From contig JALBUN010000045.1 of assembly GCA_025174535.1 (NCBI GenBank), forward strand, positions 2,666,001-2,730,000: a stretch of 64,000 bases of DNA, written 5' to 3'. Each line of letters begins with the position of its first letter. Positions within the stretch are counted from its first letter, which is position 1. This DNA is from Cantharellus purpuraceus. Taxonomy: Eukaryota > Basidiomycota > Agaricomycetes > Cantharellales > Hydnaceae. The notes beneath the pieces are model-generated. The model ran no database searches, was not told the origin of the DNA, and saw only the letters and a list, made by a program, of their open reading frames with translations. Position numbers and translations under genes: made by a program. Below, piece after piece: positions 56,211-64,000 of this stretch.

Positions 56211-56446
56211 GGCAGCAAAAAGGCAAGAGCCACTTTCGCGGCAAATGCCGTGCAAGTACCTCAACTGTAACTCAATCATAGAAACGGGCTGCTCGCCGTT
56301 TTGCTTGTCATTGACACGTTATTTCGTCCAACTGTTATACGTTTGGGTTACTCCGTAATCCCAAGCAAGTACCTTGACCGCTACTATACTCCAGCGTGCT
56401 GGCACTGGTGTCGACGTGCGTGGATCTCAAGGCTACCTAATCCCCT
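56211..56446. promoter_or_regulatory. Short bidirectional promoter MRPS28 / SSK1
   Basis: Only 236 bp separate the two divergent start codons, so the promoters must overlap or nearly so. No specific binding site was recognised. Confidence 0.5.
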
Positions 56447-59400
56447 ATGAGCAACACCACACACCCCACCATCAGGTTGGATTCTGAAGAAGACTTAACC
56501 TTCCGTGAAATTGGAGCAGACTTCTCCTCTTCAAGCAAGTTCGGTTTCACTTGGCCAGGAGATCAGGATGGCCAGAAGAACGCTGACTTGTTCAACTCTA
56601 CTCCAAGACAAGATTCTTTTCATGACCATTTATCGGTAAATGTGACCTCAGTCTCGGAGGAGCCAGATTCCCCCCGTACCATTGATCTTAATCAGGAGGA
56701 GATAGGCGCAACTGGTCCATCCGACACCTCACGATCAAGCAGCCATATAGGAGCATCCTTACCTCGTCTCTCGCGCGCGTTCTCCATGCCTTTAACCTCA
56801 CAAACCGGTCATTGGCAACACCCCAGCCGTTCCCTTCACAAAGCAGAGACCCCGGCACAGACTCCATTTAATGAAACACCTCCAACAGATCGGCCTCTTC
56901 AAGAGCTCGCGCTCGAACTGGCGGATTCGGTTCAGACTGCAATTCAAACACTCTTGCAGCTGTCCCCACCTCACCTCTTCGATCCAGCGAAGGAGCAGTA
57001 TTCAGCTTGTTCGGTTCAAATACCCACCCCTTCCATATGCGCACTGTTGACTTCGATGAAAAATCTAAACTACATATCCGCCAATATGCGCGTCCTAGGG
57101 TATCCCTCCTGTGAAGAATCTGTAGGATTAGGTGCCTTGTCAGGGAAAAACTGGATAGCTAAGGACGAGTTCGACATAGGAGAGGTTTTGCAAAGTGTTG
57201 GGGATTCCCTGGGTGGTGTCGCCGCCGAGGCTGAGGTCGATTTGGTTTTGCATCATGGAGATATAATCAAACATTTGGGCTTGAGAGGTGATGAATGTGG
57301 TCTATCGTATGCACTCTCGCATGTAATCATCGCACCCCCTCATTTGCAGAACGCTCCATTCTGATATCCTTAATCCTCCACAGGTAATCCACCAGGTGCT
57401 CCTGACGGCAAGACCTGGGGATGGTATAGAGGTCGGACTGTCCACAAGTGGAAAACCTATTCCGGGAGGTGGTTCAGATCATCCTTCTGACTCGATATCC
57501 TGTTCCTCTACATCATCCGCGAGCGGGGAGTCGCCAACTCGTACCGAAGCAGGGCCTGTGGTATGCACATTCGATATCGCTCACAAGTATTCATTATTAT
57601 CGTCAAATGGCACACCTTCGGATGGTTCTTTCTCTGACCCTCAATCTAAGCCAACTGAAACTCGATCTGAACCTCAATTCAACTCGCTCATCTTACGTCG
57701 TCTCCTCAAACGTATTGGTGGTACGATACGGACATCGCTTCAACCAAAATTATTTCAAAGAGGTCGTAGATGTGAATTCTCCGTGGCTTTGGAACGCGGC
57801 CCACCACTTTCCGTCCTTAATCAACGAACTCTATCAGACGATGAAATATATCGTCAGCCATTTTCTGATATACGGCTTGCACACGAACCGAGCATTGACG
57901 AGCTGATGGTTTTTGTGGAAACCCTTCGTGGCAAAAAGGTTGCATTTCATGCGAGTTCGCATGGATCATTTGCACATCATCTAACGCGTTACTTGACTGC
58001 CTGGGGAATGGATATCTCACACGTCCCTACAGACGGTCTGGAAGAGGACAAGGATCCAGCAGAAGGCACATCGAATACGCGTGTGCAATCTCAATATGGC
58101 AACTTAGCCTCTTCACCCGCAGTTGGCGCTGGCATCTCTAACGGTGACAATGTACCACCCATTTCCGATAGTGCAAGTGATGGACCGTCGGAAAACAAGG
58201 CTACATCCAGCGAGCCTGATCTATCACTAATCATCATCGATGACGACGTGCAGGGGCTGCGCCGTCGGTTATTGCAGCATCGTGCAGAGACAATACCGAA
58301 CTTATATCCCCATTCGCGCAAGCGGCCATCACTCGCAGCTCACCACCGACCTCGATCGTCACCGTCTATTCGCAATACCCATTTGACGGTTGGCTCGCCG
58401 CCGTCACAGCAGCAGCCATCACCCCCTTCAGCATTCACGCCTGTGCCTATAGTCCATTTCACGAGTTTGGCCAACTATAAACTCGTCAAAGATGCGATTC
58501 AGGGGATGATTTTGGATTATACGTCACTGCTACTCGTCCCAGAAGTGATCGTTATACCAAAGCCAGCTGGCCCACGTCGGATACTCACAGCCCTGCACAC
58601 TGCCATACACAAGCCATATGTGGACCCTTTCTTCTCACCCATTGCCACGTCGCCCATGAGCCCTGGAGGTACTGTGCCACCTTTTTTTTCGGGGCGCAAA
58701 CCTACGAGTGCCTCTACCCCGCCTTCTGGCCTTCGAAGCGGCGTCGAACGACTCATGCGTACTGGTTCAGATTCTGCAGCTACACTGGCTCCCTCGTCGC
58801 CTCTGTTGATTCCTGAGGGACTTGAATATTTCTCTGACGCATCTGTGAAAGCGTTAGGTGGCAACGCCGCTTCTGGTCTCGTCATTCAGAGCCCTGATGG
58901 ACGACCTGCTGGTATTTTCTTCCAGCCCCAATCGAGGATGCCGCCTTCCAAGAATGAACTGACAATGACGACGGTGGAGCGTGAGCGGACGGCCTCCCGC
59001 TCTGCGAGCCAACGAATCAGCCGGAGGAATATTTCCAGGAAAACTGGTGCAGACAACGGAGGTGCTACTGAAATGTTTAAGGAGACAACTCCGAGGCACA
59101 GATCACCATCTACTAAACCGTTGTTGGATGTAGCCCTTAGTAGGCTATCATTTTCTTCCGCTGCATCCTCCAGAACACACCATGGGGAGATGACCGACCT
59201 TCAAAGATCGTTCAGGGGTAAGGGACGTTCACAGAGTACCACTATGGAGCAAGAGGAATCTCGCGCCTTAACTTCTGCAGCATGGAGAGAGGCTACCCAA
59301 AACCTGGCCAAGCCGCCCCCAGCCCCAATAACAGCACTCGATTCCAACCCAGTCTCAGCAGTCTCATCGTCTGCTACTCAGTCGCCAGTCACTGATTCTA

Positions 59401-60956
59401 CTCCTCTTTCCCCGACGCGATTGCCGTGTAATCCCGGAGCTTCGGCACCCATGTCTCGGTCCGCCACTTCGCCTGCATCCCCAGAGTCGAAGAAGTCTTT
59501 GGCCAGGCGTGCGACGCAGGGTCCTAGAAGTCCTGTGGTCTCCACAAATATGAAGAAATCGAAGACTGTGGGAAATAACATCGTTCCACCCATCAGCGTA
59601 CTCATTGTCGAAGGTGAGTTATCTTTTAGTCAGACTTACCACCATCCTTCAATCTGCACTATTTAGACAACGCAATAAATCAAACAATTCTTTCAACGTT
59701 TATGCGAAGAAATAAAATAAAATATGAGGTTGCATGGAACGGTCGAGAAGCTGTGGAAAAATGGCGAAACGGCAATTTCCATCTGATTTTGGTAATGTTG
59801 CGGCTGCATACTCGCCGCTCTTGTCGCTCACGTGCCATGCACCTAGATGGATATACAAATGCCAGTAATGGATGGGATCGAGGCAACTAAAGAAATTAGA
59901 CGTTTGGAAAAGGCTGAAAGCGTTGGCCATTTCCCCTCAAGTCCAGGCGATAACTCTAAGCGGTTTGCCGAAACCCCTGATTCCAGGCCATCCTCCGCCG
60001 CCTCGACGCCTTTCCGCTCTCAGGTCATTATCGTCGCCCTCACCGCTTCATCTTTACAGAGCGATCGTGTCGCCGCCCTTGCAGCTGGATGTAACGACTT
60101 CTTGACTAAACCCGTAACGAATTCCTGGCTCAATGACAAGATAATCGAATGGGGTTCGATCAAGGCCCTCCAAATGTGGGCGGAATTGAGGCCCGAGATG
60201 GCGAAGAATATCAGTCGCGATCAAGCTGTTCAGGCCCAAGCTGTTGCTAACAAATTACATGTCCCGCCTGGTTCAGCTCGTGGTTCGCTATTTGGTTCAC
60301 CGTTAAAGGACTCCTATATGCCTCTTCCAATTGACTCCAAGTCCAGCCCAAGCGGGGAAGCGCCAGGTAAGTACATCGAATTTCAGTCGACGTCTCGTTA
60401 CTGAATCGAACTGTAGATAGGGGCCGGATGTATCGAAACACAAACTCGACAGGGGCCAAAGCAACTCGACGTTCGTAGTGCTTATTTTTTCAGTTGTTAT
60501 GATTCTGATGGAATTCCGATTCAGGTCCCTCTAATGGCAGCTTGTCGTCTGATTCTAGCGTTGGTAAGTAGCCTCCTTTCTTTTATATTCAAATCTGTTA
60601 ACCGTCGATGAGCAGAAAAATGGCCTATGTCATCAGACGATGAGTTTACGCAGGATCCTATTACTGAGCCGCCAGCCGTTATCGAAACGCCTGTTCGTTC
60701 GACAGTCGATCTTCCACCCCTCGAAAATGAACCGGTCCAAGTCACCGGTGAAGAAGCGTTGCTCCATTATTTGGAGGACACCAAGCAGTCTTCACATGGA
60801 CCTTCCATGGTCTTAGGACAAGCTATTAACTCGGCTACGTCTGCCACCTCGATTACTGCCGTATTGCATGATGTTCCTGGAGTAGGTGACACCAAAACAG
60901 ATGGCGTTGCAGTCGTGAAGCATCATCCTGCGGAGGATGGCATTGCAAGTCATTGA
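56447..60956 (+). CDS. SSK1: SSK1-type response regulator of the HOG pathway
   Basis: This is a cytosolic receiver protein at the end of the Sln1-Ypd1 phosphorelay that feeds the HOG MAP-kinase cascade under osmotic stress. The start [16 protein letters not shown] leads into a large disordered N-terminus, with a conserved central part ([34 protein letters not shown] over an intron at about 57342-57383). The receiver begins [17 protein letters not shown], split by an intron at 59614-59666. After NFHLIL a second intron (about 59790-59844) precedes [10 protein letters not shown], whose first Asp is the phospho-acceptor. The conserved Thr is in VALTASS and the Lys in FLTKP. A loop of about 35 residues inside the receiver is typical of Ssk1. 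The C-terminus follows three introns: [29 protein letters not shown], ending EDGIASH, TGA 60954-60956. It is about 1,390 residues. Confidence 0.94.
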
Positions 60957-61342
60957 CTTATTCCCGCGGTCTTACTTCTTTATCAGTGGCTGTGCAGAGC
61001 GATGGCTACGGTGTTGGAGAAGATCGCCTCTTGGGTTTTTCTACATTGATCGTTTCATCTTTTTTCTTTTACTTGTTGGGCAACTCGTGGTTATTTGGGG
61101 CTTCATCATCACAATGTCTTTCACGCATCATTGTCGCATCTGCAACCTGTTCTGTCATACGCATCTGTCTACATTCACACCGCACCGTATCTCTTTCCAA
61201 TTTTATTGCTTTTAGTGTATTATCAGACGAAATAAGTTCCTTGCGATGGACCAGACAAAGTACATTAATCAAACAGTAATCAAACAGTATCCCCAGAATT
61301 GATTTGGCGTTCATCTAGGGCAGATTGTGTGGTGAGCCAACG
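60957..61342. other. Convergent intergenic region
   Basis: About 390 bp between SSK1 and the JmjC gene, T-rich and consistent with two 3' untranslated regions. No gene is supported. Confidence 0.5.
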
Positions 61343-64000
61343 TCAACCACGTTCTTGTGATGCTAGATCTTTTTCGACTCTGCAAAGATTCAACCAACAA
61401 TACCAAAGCATAGCAGAAAGCTGTAGCACGTCTTCTTTCCACGTTTGCGTCTGATTTTGTTCTCTGAATTCGCGCGTCAGCGCCGAGCATCGATCAATGT
61501 TTTCCGGGCTGACAAAATCGCAGGCAACTTTGATGCAGTCCGACAGGTTGACCACCTATAACCGAGGAAAAACAACTGGATCAGGGGATAGACTACTCGC
61601 GATCATTCGAGTTTACCTGATGAGCACATCCAGCAGGGATAAACACAGCGTCACCAGGCCGCTGATAAAGCCTCCAGCTACTAACCCCAAACTCGTCGAA
61701 CAGCTGCCTTCGCAGACGAACGTCGAGATAAAACAATTGGGAATGGATGGGATCGTTGGTGAACTGGCCTTTGAAACGCTTGCGTAGGAAGCTGCGAATC
61801 TTGGGCGTGTCCTGGGAACGGAAGATGTCCCAAGCCGCCATACCATCTCCGCCATCAGGACGCGTCGCAGAATACACCATGATATTGACCGCGTCTGCCA
61901 TATCCATATGCAGACGTGTTGAACCTTTTGCGCCAGGCATCTCAGACGAGGCCTTACAGATAAGTGTCAAAATGATAGGTGAGTAATCAGTTGATACATT
62001 GAACTTACAAACGCGTTGTACATCTTTGGGCCAATGTCAGGGGCAATTGTGTTAGCCGGAAAATGTGAAGCAATGTTGAGAGCCCCATCACGACGCGTGT
62101 AGTTTGGAACAGGCACCGCACGACTGAAGTCCTCGTAGAGGTCTGGAAACGTCGTCTTAAAATCGGATGATGGTGGCCAATCCTGAAGAGTATCAGTGCG
62201 AGCTACTTCAATGAATGTGACCACAAGGTACCTTCAACTTCCAACATTTTGTTCGGCCGACATACATGCCAAATTGTGAGAAAAACTCGCCCACATTGAT
62301 ACTCTTATTCTCGTCTGAATGGCACTCCAAGATCAAGCATTTGCTTTCCTCAAAATTTCGAATGAAGTGCTCCGGAGTCCAGCTTATTGCGAAAGCATTG
62401 AGAAGGCCGGTTACGACCACAACCTCACCGAGTGCCCATAACGACTGGAATTGAGCGTCGGGCACCATATGTTCAAATACATAGTAAGGGTGCGACGGAA
62501 CTTGAGCAGGATCTAATGGGTCTCCATATCGAGCTGCAACTGGTGGGGGTAAGGGAACGGAAGCTTCGGGCATGTAGGCTTGAGGAGGCGGTGGCGGTGG
62601 AGCAACCTTTTCAGCATCCGATCCTGGAGACTTTGGACATTCAGGCCCATGACTATCTAGAGAAGGATCGAGAGACATTTGTGATGCGGAATAGCCGGGA
62701 GATGTCCTCATGCTACTCGTTACTGTTGTTGTCATGATCGACCCAGGCATATTAGACGTAGCCTCAGCGTGGTCCCGCCCCTCCCAGGCATCACTTTCAT
62801 CTTCAGTGACATGTCCAACTACTCGATCATCTTCGTCCCTGATCAACTGCTCCATTTCCCTAACCACCGCCGCGAGCTCGTCAAAACAAAACCTGCTTAC
62901 GGGTGAAAAGTCCCTAAAAGCGTGCTCCTGTCTCTTCGTGCAACTCAGAAAAAACGGATTCGGATGCTGCTTCTTTTCACCAGCTGCCGTGACCGCACGT
63001 ATGGGATGTGTGAGCTCGCGAACCTGCTTGAAGCAATCCTCGCAGGCTTCTCGTCCACAGATTCGACACATCCACGAACACGCGAAGATAGAGGTCATGC
63101 AAGTATCTGCATACGGCTCAATGCTACTCGCACAAAAATATGCAACAGAGACAACATACCACATGTGGCCCGGACTTCAGTTTCACGTGGGCGACGAATT
63201 ACTTCCGGTAGTCGAAGATGATCCTGTTCAGCCTTAAGCGTTGGAAGAAGCGCCTTGGTAACTGTGCACTACAACAAGCTGTCAGGTCATCTTACATATG
63301 CAGAACAAAAGGCCGACCTTCACTCTCCGAACGTGTGCAGGCTCCAGTGGGATGTTCCATGAGTTGGGAAACTTCATGTTCGGACTCTCCGCACTTTGAT
63401 TGTCAACAAAACTAACCCCTAACACCCGCCGTCCGGCGTCTCTCAAAAGGAACCTGTGAAGAGGAAATGCCAACGTTAGATCATTGGAACATGAGGAGCA
63501 AGTACGTAGCATTATGTTGGGAGAGCGATGGAGTGCCGCGCTGGAACACTCACCTGATGCCCTGGAATCGACATGTATCCCCTGCCCAGCGACGTGTACA
63601 GCTCACGCACCGCGGGAAAGGGTCAGGCTTGTATCTATTCGACATGCATCGCGCAAACTGTAGCTCCGGACTCAACTTATCTGGAGGTGGGATGGTTCCA
63701 ATAGTATAATTGAGTGGATTCGACAGTCCAACTTGCTGGGATGATTCAAAAGGATGGTTCGCAGGCGGCGGGTAATGCGAATATGTACCCCCGCCGCCAG
63801 AAGGTCCAGCGCCAGTGAAAAACGTAGGATCAAGTGGAATTTCGTGTGTCCCTCCGCCGTTCACGGCCATTTGCATTGGCATGTGCGCAGGCATATCCAT
63901 GCCATCGTGAGGTTGCGAAGGTGCGTCAGCGGGACCCGCACCGCTCCTTTTTTTCTTCCTCCCTCTACCTTTCACACCCCCACCATCATCCTGAAGAGCA
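61343..64000 (-). CDS. KDM3/JMJD1-type JmjC histone demethylase, 5' end outside window
   Basis: This is a nuclear Fe(II)/2-oxoglutarate-dependent histone lysine demethylase, expected to act on H3K9. It is incomplete at its N-terminus, which lies beyond 64000. The visible part begins with low-complexity KGRGRKKKRSGAG, then CMSNRYKPDPFPRCVSCTRR with paired cysteines. A zinc cluster, CDTCMTSIFACSWMCRIC then GREACEDCF, is built across an intron at about 63110-63162 and matches the KDM3 zinc finger. The JmjC domain has TRLHMDMADAVNIMVY (iron ligands His and Asp), LYQRPGDAVFIPAGCAHQV (third ligand His), and after an intron VNLSDCIKVACDFVSPENI. It ends EKDLASQERG with TAG 61345-61343. All iron ligands are present, so it should be active. 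Confidence 0.93.

Overview
The window reads as nuclear DNA of a filamentous basidiomycete, most likely an Agaricomycete. Almost every gene is split by many short introns of about 48-80 nt. Genes lie close together on both strands, and the families are typical of mushroom-forming fungi. No rRNA, tRNA, CRISPR array, intact transposon or viral gene was recognised. Exon joins were worked out by eye from splice signals plus protein-family continuity, so gene ends are firmer than every internal junction.

Left part (1-13.3 kb): 3' part of a prolyl oligopeptidase (+); a kinesin-3/UNC-104 motor gene (-) whose nucleotide-binding loop is split over three microexons; the U3 snoRNP protein IMP3 (-); and, from a shared promoter region, a Q/P-rich LIM-domain-binding cofactor of the PtaB/Adn1 type (+).

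Middle left (13.8-26.5 kb): a PNUTS-like PP1 regulatory protein (-), an HMG-box protein (+), a UDP-GlcNAc-type transporter with a large extra domain between its second and third membrane segments (+), a Q-rich SSXT/Snf11 SWI/SNF subunit (+) and an SH3 protein (+). Four of the 10-26.5 kb genes act around transcription or chromatin.

Middle (26.8-42.5 kb): a doubtful small gene, a Pcl-type cyclin (-), a cytochrome b5-acyl-CoA dehydrogenase fusion (-), the nucleotide-excision-repair translocase RAD16 (-), ribosomal protein uL2 (+) and an FGGY carbohydrate kinase (-).

Accessory region (43-53.9 kb): a local family of WW-domain genes on the minus strand. Three look intact and one is a decayed copy. 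Their WW domains share two intron positions but their tails are wildly different repeats. A broken kinase-like gene sits between the two youngest copies, and a small secreted Cys-containing protein follows.

Right part (55.2-64 kb): mitochondrial ribosomal protein uS15m (-), the SSK1 response regulator of the HOG osmotic-stress pathway (+), and a KDM3-type JmjC histone demethylase (-) that runs off the right edge.

Main points for a second look: the extra uridine-kinase-like domain in the transporter; the 12/19/11-nt microexons in the kinesin; five GC-AG introns; and the expanding WW-domain cluster with its segmental duplication.
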